DNA of 64,000 nt from Deltaproteobacteria bacterium. GTDB taxonomy: Bacteria > Myxococcota_A > UBA9042 > PHBI01. The stretch is taken from NCBI GenBank assembly GCA_020632715.1, contig JACKFA010000004.1, positions 868,001 through 932,000 on the forward strand, given 5' to 3'. This document shows positions 52,817-63,200 of this stretch, one piece after another. Every line of letters begins with the position of its first letter. Position 1 is the first letter of the stretch. A program made the position numbers and the translations under genes. The notes under the pieces were generated by a model. That model ran no database searches and was not told the origin of the DNA. It was given only the letters and a program-made list of their open reading frames with translations.

Positions 52817-54334
52817 TCACTTCGACGACTTGCAGCGTCGCGCCACCGACATCGCGTAGCGCCCGTCCTGCGGGAGGAGCCGCCCGCGGTGCTCGTCCGG
52901 CCAGGCGGTCACGCGGATGATCGCCTCGCCGCCCTTCTTCGCGGTGATGGTCGCCCCCGCGGCGGCGCTCCGGATCCCGCCCTTCGTCCGCGCCACGACG
53001 ATGCCGCGCTGCCGCCCGGTGCGCGTCCCCGCCGTGCCGCTGTAGAGCGGGGCGCCGTCGACCGCGAGCACCTCGATGCGCGGGCTCCAGCTGCCGCCGC
53101 CCTTCCGCGCGAGCTCGACCGCGACGCTCTCGCCCTTCTCGAGCGTGAGCTTCACGTCGTGGGCGTAGTACTTGCCGGAGGTGAAGTCCTCCTCGCGCGT
53201 CCACGGCTCGCCGCAGGCGGGCGTCGTGATGGCCTTCGCCCACACCTTCGCCTCGACGACCTTGGTCGTCGCGGGCGCCTCGTGCTCGTCGTCGTGGTCG
53301 TCCCGCCTGCGCACGGCCGGATCGGCCGCGGCGCGCGCCGCCGCCACGACCGTCCCCGCGCAGTCGGCCGCCGTCGGCGGGAGGCCGAGGAGCGGCGCCA
53401 CGTCCACCCGCTGGCCGTCCGGGTCCTGGATGTCGAGGTGCAGGTGCGGCGCCGACTGCTGGACGCCCGTGCCCCCGAGGAGCCCGAGCTCGTCACCCAT
53501 CTCGAGGACGTCGCCCACCTTGAGCCCCGGCTTCACCGCGGCGAGGTGCATGTAGCGGATCTCGTGCCCGCCGAGCGGCCCGCCGAGGCCCTCGGTGATG
53601 ACGACCGTCCCCGAGCGCCAGCGCCCCTTGTTCTTCGTGAAGAAGTAGACCTTGCCGTAGCCCTCGATGACCGCGCTCCGCGGGATCTCGCGCCCGCCGC
53701 GCGTCGCCGTGCCGCTCCGGCGGTCGGGCACGCCGAACTCGGCCGGATCGTCCTCCGACCTGCCGATGAACGTGACGCGCGCGCGCTGCATCGAGCGGAT
53801 GGGCGTCCCGACGCCGCTGTCCGGCCCGACGCCGCCCATGTCGATCGCCTCGTGGTAGTGGCGGTTGCCGCGGCACGCGCCGAAGCCGCGGAAGATCCGG
53901 CGCGTCGAGTAGGGCTTCATGAGCCCGTCGATCGGCGTGCCCGGGCCGTCGCCGGCGTCCGGGCGCTCGTCGCGCGCCGTCGGCGCCTCCGACGGCGGCT
54001 CGACGTCGAGGTCGTCGGCGCGGCCCTCGTCCGCGGGCGAGACGGCCGCGCGCGCGCGGTACTCGGCGATCGGGACGACCCGCACGACGCTCCCGCCCTG
54101 CGGCCCGTGGCGCTCGGAGACGACCGTCGCCGTCAGCGTCGAGGGCGTCCGCGACGGCGCCGGCACCGCCGACATGCCGCCGACGACCGCGCCCGGCGGC
54201 GAGACCATCTCGTACTCGACGGACGACGCCTCGTCCGACGGGTAGTGATAGGTGGTGGCGCAGCCGGGCATCGCGCCGAGCGGGGCGGCGAGGGTGGCGG
54301 CGACGAACGCGAGCGCGGCGGGGGTACGCAGCAT
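52817..54334 (-). CDS. M23-family peptidoglycan endopeptidase-like lipoprotein
   Basis: A 505-residue exported protein whose signal sequence ends at a possible lipobox (AMPGC, C25). After a disordered linker, the LytM/M23 fold shows HxxxD in HYHEAIDMGG (H161, D165) and HLHLD (H297, H299), so the zinc ligands are complete. A roughly 65-residue insertion (about 190-255) lies between the two motifs, longer than usual. The C-terminal 150 residues form a strand-rich module with PWTREEDFTSGKYYAHDVKLT, perhaps a binding domain. It should cut peptide cross-links or act as an activator of amidases. The start fits a leaderless promoter. Confidence 0.85.
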   Translation of the reverse strand: MLRTPAALAFVAATLAAPLGAMPGCATTYHYPSDEASSVEYEMVSPPGAVVGGMSAVPAPSRTPSTLTATVVSERHGPQGGSVVRVVPIAEYRARAAVSPADEGRADDLDVEPPSEAPTARDERPDAGDGPGTPIDGLMKPYSTRRIFRGFGACRGNRHYHEAIDMGGVGPDSGVGTPIRSMQRARVTFIGRSEDDPAEFGVPDRRSGTATRGGREIPRSAVIEGYGKVYFFTKNKGRWRSGTVVITEGLGGPLGGHEIRYMHLAAVKPGLKVGDVLEMGDELGLLGGTGVQQSAPHLHLDIQDPDGQRVDVAPLLGLPPTAADCAGTVVAAARAAADPAVRRRDDHDDEHEAPATTKVVEAKVWAKAITTPACGEPWTREEDFTSGKYYAHDVKLTLEKGESVAVELARKGGGSWSPRIEVLAVDGAPLYSGTAGTRTGRQRGIVVARTKGGIRSAAAGATITAKKGGEAIIRVTAWPDEHRGRLLPQDGRYAMSVARRCKSSK

Positions 54335-54340
54335 TCGGGC

Positions 54341-54369
54341 ATTTACGGCCGATGTCCGGGCCTTTTCAA
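54341..54369 (-). promoter_or_regulatory. Promoter of the M23 lipoprotein gene
   Basis: On the minus strand TTGAAA (54369-54364), 17 bp and GTAAAT (54346-54341) end 6 nt before the ATG, which lacks a ribosome site. A leaderless transcript is predicted. Confidence 0.4.
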
Positions 54370-54419
54370 GAAATTCGGCCCCGAATCGGCCGCGCGACCC
54401 CGCGGCGCGCGGGCGCGGG

Positions 54420-55495
54420 CTACGATCCCCCGGCGCCGCCCTCGTCGTCGGCGCGGAAGAGGCCGCGCAGGCGGCCCCCGAAGCGCGCGTAGAGGAAGCC
54501 GCTCGCGAGCAGGAGCGCCCCGAAGGCCACGAGGACCACGGTCTGCGCGACCTGATCGAGCTCCCAGAGGTCCACCGCCACGAGCTTCAGCACCGTCAGC
54601 GCGAGCAGCCCGAGCGAGAACCAGCGGTAGTGCACCGCCTCGCGCAGGAAGCCCCACGCGAGCGCGCCGCCCGCGAAGAGCCCCAGCGCCAGCGTCACGA
54701 GGAGCCCCCGCGTCGAGGACGCCGCCGCCCGCGCCGCCTCCTGCGCGGCGACCCCGGAGACGCCGTCGACAGCGGCGTGATCGACCGCCAGCGCGACCTC
54801 CGTCGCCACCCACAGCGCGAGCAGCGCGAGCCCCGCGAAGCGCGCCGCCACGCCGAGCGCGCGCCGCTCCCGCGGCAGCGCCGCGAGCGTCGGCGGGGCC
54901 GCCGCGAGCGCCGCCACGCCCGTCGCGAGCAACGCCACCCCCGCGCGCCGACGAGCAGCGGCGGGAGCAGCGCCCGCGCGCGCCGCCCGTGTCGAGGTAG
55001 AGCCTGCGCGCGTCGGCGACCGCGCTCCACTCGCCGAGGAAGCCGTGGGCGAGCGCGCCCGCGAGCGCCGCGAGCCCGGCGAGCACCACCACCTGCTGGC
55101 CGCCCGCGCGCCCGACGTACGCCGCGACCACGCCGAGCGCCGCCCACGCCACCGTGACGACGGCGCCGTCCGCGGCCGCCTGCGCCGCGAGGGCGAGGGC
55201 GAGGAGCGAGAGCACGACCCCGATCCCCGCGAGGTCCTTGCGCCCCGCGCGCGACCAGACCACGGCCGCGCCGACGTCGAACGCCGCCACGGTCGCCGCG
55301 ACGGCGGCGAGCGCGCCGCCCGCGGCCGTCCCGAGCACCACCACCGCGAGCCCGCCCCACGCGACCCCGACGAGGCCCATCTGCACGGCCGCCGCGGCCG
55401 ACGGGTCGCGCTGCCCGAGCCGCGCGGCGTCGAGGGCGACGAGCGCCGCCCAGAGCCCGCTCACCGCGAGGATCGGAGGGCTGGCGCCCTGCCGA
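54420..55495 (-). pseudogene. Out-of-frame C-terminal part of the DUF2339 gene
   Basis: The DUF2339 protein continues downstream of the stop at 55461 in other frames: AVSGLWAALVALDAARLGQRDP to YLDTGGAR (one frame), ALLPPLLVGARG (a short second frame), and VALLATGVAALAAAPPTLAALPRE to the TAG at 54420 (third). The shifts lie near 55485, 54975 and 54945, the last in a G5 run. The helices and codon bias are intact, so either a fresh pseudogene or homopolymer errors explain it. Confidence 0.7.
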
Positions 55496-56687
55496 GCCCG
55501 GTCACGACGGCGCGCTCGGCGAGCGACAGCGCGGCGACGCCGATGACCGCGACGCCGAGCCACGGCGCCCGAACCCGGAAGCGCCCGAGCGCGACGAGCG
55601 CGAGCGCGAGCGCCGCGTGGACGGCGACGACGAGCGGGCCGACCGGGAGCTGCGCGAGCCGCGGCACCAAGAGCCCGACGACGACGGCGACCCCCGCCGC
55701 GAGGAGGTCGCGGTCCTGCCCGTCGGGCCAGCGCCACGCGGCGACCGCGACCGCGAGCGCCACGGCGAGCGCGCCGGGCCAGGCGACCCAGCCCCAGACG
55801 AAGCCCATGACGCACGCGCCCACGACGACGGCGCCCGCGCCGTAGATCCAGCGCCGCGGCACCGCCACGACCAGCGCCGCCACCGCCACGACGAGCGGGT
55901 ACACGACGCGGAGCCCGTCGCCGCCGACCTCGCTCCCGAGCGCGCCCGGCACCGAGAAGCCCGCGAGCGCCGCCGTCACGAGCAGCGGCTCCCCGTCGAA
56001 GCCCACGGCGAGCGCGCCGCCCATCACGACGAGCCCCGCGAGCAGCGCGAAGGCGACCGTCGGCGAGAGCAGGTGGTAGAGCCCCCAGCTCGCCCACGCG
56101 CTCGCGAGGAGCACGGCGAGGCCGACGCCCGCGACCATGTGCACCCAGCCGCGGCTCGCCTTCCGCCGCATGAGCGCGGCCGCCCCGAGGCAGACGCCGC
56201 CGACCGCCACGCCGACCGCGACGCGCGCCCACGGGGTGAGCCAGCCGCGGTCGACCGCGTGCTTGAAGAAGAAGACGAGCCCGGCGAGGAGCAAGGTGCC
56301 GCCGATGCGCGTGGCCCACGTGAGGCCGAGCGCGGCCTCGACGCCGCGCGGCTCCGGGGCGGGCCCCGCCGGGGCCGTGAGGGGGGCGGTGGCGTCGACC
56401 GGGCGCGCCACGACCGGCTCGGGGGCGTCGGTGAGCTCGAGGGCGTCGCCCAGCGGGGCGGAGGTCGGCGGCTCGGCGGCGGGCACGTCCCCTGCGGCCG
56501 CGCGCGCCTGGCCGACGCGCGTCAGCACGCCCTCGAGGTAGCTCTTCTCGCGCTCGAGCCGCGCGACGCGCCGCGTCAGGCTCGACACCCGCGCGACCGC
56601 GAGCAGCGCCACCGCGAGCGCGGCGAGGGCGATCCCGGAGACGAGCTCGGGGTCGAGGTCCACGTGGTCTACTAGAGCGCCGACCAT
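55461..56687 (-). CDS. DUF2339 multi-pass membrane protein, prematurely ended
   Basis: A 408-residue open frame starting MVGALVDHVDLDPELVSGIA. A first TM helix and a coiled coil (VARLEREKSYLEGVL) precede a disordered segment and then a dense row of membrane helices beginning GLTWATRIGGTLLLAGLVFFFKHA, the mark of DUF2339 proteins, which usually have 15-25 helices and about 700-900 residues. The frame ends at 55461 after an off-frame tail (GRAPALRSSR). With the fragments downstream the full gene would be about 755 residues. Function unknown in the family. Confidence 0.75.
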   Translation of the reverse strand: MVGALVDHVDLDPELVSGIALAALAVALLAVARVSSLTRRVARLEREKSYLEGVLTRVGQARAAAGDVPAAEPPTSAPLGDALELTDAPEPVVARPVDATAPLTAPAGPAPEPRGVEAALGLTWATRIGGTLLLAGLVFFFKHAVDRGWLTPWARVAVGVAVGGVCLGAAALMRRKASRGWVHMVAGVGLAVLLASAWASWGLYHLLSPTVAFALLAGLVVMGGALAVGFDGEPLLVTAALAGFSVPGALGSEVGGDGLRVVYPLVVAVAALVVAVPRRWIYGAGAVVVGACVMGFVWGWVAWPGALAVALAVAVAAWRWPDGQDRDLLAAGVAVVVGLLVPRLAQLPVGPLVVAVHAALALALVALGRFRVRAPWLGVAVIGVAALSLAERAVVTGLGRAPALRSSR

Positions 56688-56831
56688 GAGTCCGGACCGA
56701 GCACGGGCGCTTGCGCGTCGTGCCTGGGAAGGCGGGAGGAGGAGGCGTGCTGGCGGCACGCCGACGACGACCAACGTCGCCAGGCGCGATGCGCGAGTGG
56801 TCGGGCGACGGGAGGACTCATGGTCGGCGCT

Positions 56832-57779
56832 CTACAGCGCCGACGCGCCGGCCGCGAGCGCCTCGATGGCCGCGCGCTCGCGGAGCCACACGTCCGCGAG
56901 CCCCTCCCGGTAGCTCGGGTAGCGGAGCCGCACGCCGAGCGCCGCCAGCGTGGCGCTCGCGTCGAGCCGCTTCGACGAGGTCATCATCGCGAGCACGTCC
57001 TTCGTCAGGCGCACGCGCGCCTCGGCGAGCGACATCCGCGGCGGCGCCGGGAGCCCGTAGGTCGCCGTCACGTGCTCGGCGACCTCGCGCTGCGTCACGG
57101 GGGTCGCGTCGCTCGCGAGGTAGACGGCGCCTGCCTCGCCGCGTGTGAGCGCCCCGTCGACGATGGCGGCGAGGTCGGCCACGTGGATCCGGTTCGTGAT
57201 GGCCTCGCCCTCGCCGATGAGCCGGTAGCGCCCCGCCGCCATGCGGTGGAGCTGCGAGCGGCCGGGGCCGTAGATCCCCGACGGCCGCACGACCGTCGCC
57301 GGCACGGCGCCGTTCCCGAGGACGCGCTCCTCGATCTCGCGCCGCGCCCGCCCGCGCGGGCTGTCCGGCGCGCAGGGGGTGGCCTCGGTCACGACGTCGC
57401 CGCCGTGGTCGCCGTAGACGCTCGTCGACGAGACGTACACGAGCGCCTCGAGCCCCCAGCCCTCCACGCGCTCGAGGAGCTCGGCCGTGACGTCGTCGTA
57501 GGCGTCCGACCCGGCGCCGGCGTCGGCCATCGTGGGCGGCACCATGTGGACGAGCGCGCGCACGCGCCCGCGCCAAGCGGCGAGGACGTCCCAGTTGGGG
57601 GCGGCCGTGTCGAAGAGCACGGGCTGCGCGCCGCGCGTGCGGATGACCGACGCGCGCGCCTCGGAGCGGGTGGTCCCGACGACCGGGATCCCGCGGAAGG
57701 CGAGGCGCTGCGCCAGCACGGTCCCGGTGAACCCGCACCCGAAGATGAGGACGTGCTTGTCCACCCGGGGCGCGCTCAT
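56832..57779 (-). CDS. NAD-dependent epimerase/dehydratase-like SDR
   Basis: A 315-residue extended SDR. The Rossmann motif HVLIFGCGFTGTVLAQRL starts at residue 8, and YVSSTSVYGDHGGD carries the SSxxVYG region typical of extended SDRs. The catalytic YxxxK is altered, with RARREIEERVL at its place (Arg for Tyr), so enzymatic activity is doubtful. It resembles YeeZ-type proteins (atypical extended SDR). The ATG overlaps the upstream TGA (ATGA, 57776-57779). It is the last gene of a coupled four-gene operon. Confidence 0.78.
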   Translation of the reverse strand: MSAPRVDKHVLIFGCGFTGTVLAQRLAFRGIPVVGTTRSEARASVIRTRGAQPVLFDTAAPNWDVLAAWRGRVRALVHMVPPTMADAGAGSDAYDDVTAELLERVEGWGLEALVYVSSTSVYGDHGGDVVTEATPCAPDSPRGRARREIEERVLGNGAVPATVVRPSGIYGPGRSQLHRMAAGRYRLIGEGEAITNRIHVADLAAIVDGALTRGEAGAVYLASDATPVTQREVAEHVTATYGLPAPPRMSLAEARVRLTKDVLAMMTSSKRLDASATLAALGVRLRYPSYREGLADVWLRERAAIEALAAGASAL

Positions 57780-58348
57780 GAGCCGGGGAGCCAGTCCGCG
57801 ACGCGGTCGGCGATGTCGGCCGGGAGCTCGCCGAGCTTCCGGAAGCGGATCGTGCCGTCGCGGGTCACGATGAAGTGCAGCGGGAGCGTCTGGACGGCGG
57901 TCCCGAAGTGCTGCGGGAGGGTCACCTGCGGCGGGTCGACGAGGACCGTGTAGCGGGCGTTCAGATCGTCGCGCCACGCGGCGCAGAGCGAGACGGGGGG
58001 CGGGTCGCCGGGCTGGTCCTCGATGAGGATCTGCACGACCGCGACCTTCGCCGGGTCGAAGCCGTCCACGAGGTCGGTGTTGAGCAGCGGCGCCTCCTTC
58101 TGACACGCCGTGCACCACGTCGCCGCGTAGGTGATGTAGGTCACGTCGTGCGCCGCGATGATGCTCTCGATGCTGGTCGCGCCGCCGTCGCACGTCTGGA
58201 GCGCCGCGTCCGGGTAGGCGTCGCCCTCGCCGGGGAAGCCGCCCGTGTTGCCGATGTCGCCGCCGCTGTCGCAGGCCGCGAGGCCGAGCGCGAGGACCAG
58301 TCCGAGCCCGAGCCCGAGGCGGCGTGGGGTGCGTGTCCGTGGGCTCAT
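57776..58348 (-). CDS. Thioredoxin-like (TlpA/ResA-type) lipoprotein
   Basis: A 190-residue lipoprotein (lipobox LAAC, C26) with a thioredoxin fold: AATWCTACQKEAP contains the C79-x-x-C82 redox pair and the cis-Pro strand is LPLHFIVTRDGT. These act in the periplasm in disulfide reduction, for example for cytochrome c or extracytoplasmic enzymes. Additional Cys residues (QTCDGG, LCAAW) may matter. The ATG overlaps the upstream stop (ATGA, 58345-58348). Confidence 0.88.
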   Translation of the reverse strand: MSPRTRTPRRLGLGLGLVLALGLAACDSGGDIGNTGGFPGEGDAYPDAALQTCDGGATSIESIIAAHDVTYITYAATWCTACQKEAPLLNTDLVDGFDPAKVAVVQILIEDQPGDPPPVSLCAAWRDDLNARYTVLVDPPQVTLPQHFGTAVQTLPLHFIVTRDGTIRFRKLGELPADIADRVADWLPGS

Positions 58349-59097
58349 GGGGTGCTCCCGTGGGCGTCGTCGTCGGCGAAGTGGCGCGGGGTGGCCGCGT
58401 CCTCGCCCTGAACGGTGTCGGTGTCGGGGGGCGGCGCCGTCTCGGCCGCGGTCGGCGGCGGCGGCGGCACGGTCAGGTCGAGCGGGACCGTGACGACCTC
58501 GGCGTGCGGGAAGAGCGCCTTCAGCGCGGCCACGAACCCCTGGTAGACCTCGGGCGCCATCGCGATGACGCGGATCTCCTCGGGCTGCACGGCGCCGTCG
58601 CGGCGCGCGGCGAACGCCATGTCGAGGAGCTCGTGCGCGACGCCGTCCTTCTCGACGAGGAAGTGCGCGGCCTCGTGCTTCGCGCGCAGGACGCGCATCA
58701 CGGGCCCGACCCGCGTGGTGCCGTACTCGACGCGGATCCGCTTCACCGCGTCGCGGTCGCGCACGCGGTCCTCGTAGCAGAGGATCTCGGGCTTCCCCGC
58801 CTTGACCTCGTCGTCGCGGAGGAGGCGGCACTGCGTGCGGAGGTCCATCTGCGCGTTGTGGAGCACGAGCGACCCGAAGGGCAGCATCTCGTCGTTCCAG
58901 CGCACGACCCCGGGCATCCGCTTCTTCTGCGTGCCGCTCGCCGCCGCGTCGAGCCCCGTCGCGGCCGTCGCGTCCGCGTCCGCGGGGGCCGACTTCTGGC
59001 ACCCCGCCTCGCTCGTCAGGATCCACACCAACGCCATTGCCGCCCCCAGGAGGTTCCTCGTCCACCCCCTGTACGGGCTATCGCCGCGCGCGGTCAC
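58345..59097 (-). CDS. Putative lipoprotein with degenerate amidase_2/PGRP-like domain
   Basis: A 250-residue exported protein. GTG 59097 is chosen because it overlaps the cysteine synthase stop (GTGA); ATG 59037 would leave a very short signal. The Cys in SEAGCQKS is a possible lipidation site, though the lipobox is poor. The middle (GPVMRVLRAKHEAAHFLVEKDG, then VAHELLDMAFAARRDG) recalls N-acetylmuramoyl-L-alanine amidase_2, but the second metal His (WHAG in active enzymes) is missing, so it may be a peptidoglycan binder rather than an enzyme. The C-terminus is Pro/Asp/Thr-rich and disordered. Confidence 0.6.
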   Translation of the reverse strand: MTARGDSPYRGWTRNLLGAAMALVWILTSEAGCQKSAPADADATAATGLDAAASGTQKKRMPGVVRWNDEMLPFGSLVLHNAQMDLRTQCRLLRDDEVKAGKPEILCYEDRVRDRDAVKRIRVEYGTTRVGPVMRVLRAKHEAAHFLVEKDGVAHELLDMAFAARRDGAVQPEEIRVIAMAPEVYQGFVAALKALFPHAEVVTVPLDLTVPPPPPTAAETAPPPDTDTVQGEDAATPRHFADDDAHGSTP

Positions 59098-60026
59098 CGA
59101 TCCCAGAGCCTTGTCGACATGTAGCGCTCGCCGACGTCGTTGAGCATGGTCACGATGACCCCCTTCCCGATGGCCTTGGCGACATCGTACACGCCCGCCA
59201 TGTAACAGCCGCTCGACTGGCCGCCGAAGAGACCGACCTTCGCCATGCGCTGGCTCATCTCCCAGCCCCTGTCGACGTCGGCGTCCCACATGCGGTCGAT
59301 GACGCCCTTGTCGAGGATGGCCGGGACGATGTCGTCGGGGTCCTTCAAGGGCTTGAGCCCCTCGACGCCGGGGAACGGGTCGGGGACGACGCACTCGACC
59401 TGGACGTCCGGGTTCTTGGCCTTCAGTCCGCGCCCGACGCCGGTGATGGTGCCGCCGGTGCCGACGCCCGCGACGAAGTGCGTCACGCGCCCGCCGGTCT
59501 GGGCCCAGATCTCCTCGGCCGTCGACTCCATGTGGGCGCGCCAGTTGTGCTCGTTGCCGTACTGGTCGCAGAAGAAGAAGCGCTCCGGCTCGCGCTCCGC
59601 CTGGCGGCGCACTTCGCGAAGGGCCTCGTCGTAGCCGTCGTGGGCCGCGGTGTGGAAGATCTCGGCGCCGTGCGCGAGGATCCGCTTCTTCCGCTCGAGG
59701 CTCGCGTTGTCGGGGACCACGAGCCGCACCGGGACGCCGAGGGCCGAGCCGATCCACGCGTAGGCGATGGCCGCGTTGCCGCTCGAGCTGTCGAGGATCG
59801 TCTTCCCGGCGAGGCGCCCGTCCTCGAGGGCCTCGAGGATCATGCCCAGCACGGGGCGATCCTTGAGCGAGCCGCCCGGGTTGAACGACTCGATCTTCGC
59901 GTAGACCTCGACGTCCGGGAGCTCCTCCCGGAAGAGGTCGACGCGGACGAGCGGGGTGTGGCCGACGAGCCCGAGCGCGGGGTAGCGCGCGGCCCACTTC
60001 TTCTGGAGATCGTGAAAGCGACCCAT
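59094..60026 (-). CDS. Cysteine synthase / PLP-dependent beta-replacing enzyme
   Basis: A 310-residue fold-type II PLP enzyme. The Schiff-base Lys55 lies in NPGGSLKDRPV, the substrate loop is SSSGNAAIAYAW and the phosphate cup is GVGTGGTITGVGRGLK. These match CysK/CysM, which make cysteine from O-acetylserine and sulfide; cystathionine beta-synthase is an alternative. The ATG at 60026 has no Shine-Dalgarno sequence but sits 8 nt after a strong -10, so a leaderless mRNA is likely. First gene of the operon with two exported Cys-related proteins. Confidence 0.88.
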   Translation of the reverse strand: MGRFHDLQKKWAARYPALGLVGHTPLVRVDLFREELPDVEVYAKIESFNPGGSLKDRPVLGMILEALEDGRLAGKTILDSSSGNAAIAYAWIGSALGVPVRLVVPDNASLERKKRILAHGAEIFHTAAHDGYDEALREVRRQAEREPERFFFCDQYGNEHNWRAHMESTAEEIWAQTGGRVTHFVAGVGTGGTITGVGRGLKAKNPDVQVECVVPDPFPGVEGLKPLKDPDDIVPAILDKGVIDRMWDADVDRGWEMSQRMAKVGLFGGQSSGCYMAGVYDVAKAIGKGVIVTMLNDVGERYMSTRLWDR

Positions 60027-60034
60027 AGGGAGCG

Positions 60035-60064
60035 CGTATACGAGGTGTGTGCTGTGCGGGTCAA
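60035..60064 (-). promoter_or_regulatory. Promoter of the cysteine synthase operon
   Basis: On the minus strand TTGACC (60064-60059), 18 bp and TATACG (60040-60035) stop 8 nt before the ATG at 60026. This is the strongest example of the leaderless pattern in the window. Confidence 0.6.
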
Positions 60065-60240
60065 TCGTCGCGGCGGGAGGGGCGCCTTCGGGGGCGCGCC
60101 GAATCCGCCCGCGGGGCATCAGCAGCCTTGCATTCGGGGCGCGATTTCGCTTCATTGTCGCGTCCTCGACGACCAGAAGAGCGGCTCGCCACCGGGATCC
60201 CCCCGCCGGGGCGGCGAGCGACGGAACAGGGCAGGTGCAC

Positions 60241-63200
60241 ATGACGCGGTTCGTGACGACGTTGGCTGGGCTCGTGATGGCGCTCGCGCCGCTCGCTTCG
60301 GCGCAGGCGGTGCCGCCGCCGACGTGGCCGAACGGCCCCGACGAGGACCCGCGCCTCGCGCCGCCGAACGATCCCGGCTTCGGCGGGCAGTGGAACCTCT
60401 GGAGCTACGTGCCGGAGGCGTGGCAGGCGACGCCGGGCTTCCGCGCGCAGGAGATCGCCATGGGCACCGGCATCCACGCCGATCGCGCCTGGCAGGTCAC
60501 GACGGGCGATCGCCGCGTCATCGTCGCGGTGCACGACAGCGGTTGCTACTTCGACAACCGCGACCTCGTGAACAAGTACTACCTGAACCGCGGGGAGCTC
60601 GCCGGGTGCAAGCCGACGCCGCTCGCGTCGCCGCCCGCGGGGGCGGACGAGTTCGACGTGAACGGCGACGCCTCGTTCGACATCCGCGACTACTGGGCCG
60701 CGGCCGGCACCGAGGCGGCGGCGCTCGCCGACTGGGACGAGAACGAGAACGGCATGATCGACCCGCAGGACCTCATCCGGAAGTGCTCGGACGGGGTCGA
60801 CAGCGACGGGAACGGCTACATCGACGACATCTCCGGGTGGGACTTCTACCAGGACGACAACGACCCGACCGACGACACGCGCTACGGCCACGGCAACGGC
60901 GAGGCGCGCGACTCGTGCGCCGAGGGCAACAACGGCATCGGCGACATCGGCGTCTGCCCGGGCTGCACCGTGATGGCCGTGCGCGTCGGCGACAGCTTCG
61001 TCGCGGACTCGAACGACTTCGCTCAGGGCGTCATCTTCAGCGTCGACACGGGCGCGAGCGTCATCCAGTCGGCGCTCGGCGCCATCAACAACACGGCGTT
61101 CGCCAACCGCGCCATCGACTACGCCTACGAGAACGACGTCGCGTTCGTGTCGAGCGCGGCCGACGAGCTCAGCTACCACCACAACGTCCCGGGCAGCGGC
61201 GAGCACTCGATCTACGTGCACGCGATCCAGTACGACCGCGCGTCGCCGAGCCTGTCGACCACGTTCCTGAATTATAACAACTGCACTAATTACGGGATGC
61301 AGCTCCTGCTCTCGACGCCGGGCACGGGGTGCTCGTCGGAGGCGGTCGGGATCACGAGCGGCCACGTCGGGCTCATCTACTCGGCGGCGAAGAAGGTGGA
61401 CCTGTCGCCGCCGCTGTCGGCCGAGGAGGTCAAGCAGATCCTCGTCGCGAGCGCCGACGACATCGACGTGAACCCGAACGACGACGACCCCGAGAAGTAC
61501 CCGTCGGGCGCCGGCTGGGACCTCCACTTCGGCCACGGGCGCAACAACGCGCGGACGTCGGTCGACATGGTGGTGTCGGGGCTCATCCCGCCCGAGGTCG
61601 ACATCGCGCTGCCGCGCTGGTTCGAGGTGCTCGACCCGTCGCGCACGCCGACCTACGAGGTGAACGCGCGGGTGAACGTGCGGAAGGACGGGAAGACGGC
61701 GCGCTGGGCGCAGGTCGAGTGGAAGCTCGAGTACGCGCTCGGCGCGGAGACGCGCGGGCAGACGTGGACCGAGATCGACCACGGCACGACGAGCGGGATC
61801 GACGGCAAGATCGCGGACTGGGACCTCACGAAGGTGCCGGTCGACCTCGACGCGAAGCTCACGGACCCCCACCAGCGCGCGGTGACGATGCGCCTGACGG
61901 CCACGGCGACGCTCGAGGACGGCACGACGAAGGTCACGGGGCAGCACCGGAAGGGCTTCCTCATCGAGCGCGACCCGTCGCTCGTGGCGGGCTTCCCGAA
62001 GTACCTCGGGACGTCGCTCGAGTCGTCGCCGATCTTCGCGAACATCGACGGCGCGGACGACGACGAGGAGCTCGTGGTCTTCGCGTCGGACGGGCACGTG
62101 CACGTCTACCAGGAGGACGGCAGCGAGGCTCCGGGCTTCCCGTTCGCGGTCGACCGGCGGCGCCCGATGAAGACGACGAACGACCAGAACGTGCTCGGCG
62201 CGTGCGCGTACCGGAGCGACAAGACGGGTTGCCGCGGCGACGCGACGGTCGACCCGGACCTCGGGCGGCAGACCGGGATGATGCCGCCGGCGGTGGGCGA
62301 CCTCGACGGCGACGGGACGCTCGAGATCGTGCTGTCGACGTGGGACGGCTGGGTGTTCGTGGTGAACCACGACGGGACGCTCCGGAACGGCTGGCCGAAG
62401 AGCGTCGACTTCTCGAAGACGCAGGGGAAGATCGACGAGACGCACATCGTGGACAGCGGGTTCTTCGCGGCCCCGGTGCTCTACGATCTCGACGGGCAGC
62501 CCGGGCTCGAGATCGTGTGCGCCGCGATGGACGAGTACATCTACGTCTGGCACGCCGACGGGTCGGCGATGGCGCCGTACCCGATCCGGGTGACCGACAA
62601 CACGAGCGAGTCGCTCGCGACGCAGGACCGGATCGTCGCGACGCCGGCGATCGGCGACATCGACGGGGACGGGAAGCCCGAGATCGTGACCGGCTCGAGC
62701 GAGGTGTACGGGGCGTCGGGCGTCGAGAACGAGGCGATCGCCTACGCCTTCAACGCCGAGGACGGCTCGCTCATCGATGGCTGGCCGGTGAGCATCTTCG
62801 GGCTCACCGTCAACGTGTTGCCGATCGTCGGGCGCGGGGTCGTGACGAACCCGATCCTCGCGGACCTCGACTTCGACGGGACGCTCGAGATCAACATCGA
62901 CACCACGTCGACGCAGGGCTGGGTCTTCAACCACGACGGGTCCATCTACAAGAAGATGAACAACCAGCAGTTCGGCGCCGGGTCGGACTCGACGGACAGC
63001 CCGGCCTACGTGCTCATGAACAACGGCGCGTTCGGCAACATCGACAACGAGGGCGGCATCGACCTCGTGAAGGGGACGGCGGGCTTCCAGTTCGCGCTCG
63101 CGTTCGCGGGCGGCGGCGTGCGCGGGCAGTTCGACCACCACATGAGCGGGTGGGACACGGACACCGGCAAGATGATGGAGGGCTTCCCGCGGGTGCACGA

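Noticed and set aside
60184..60219. A riboswitch in the leader of the large surface protein
   Set aside because: Only a simple 7 bp stem with a GC-rich loop is visible; no conserved aptamer motif is recognisable.
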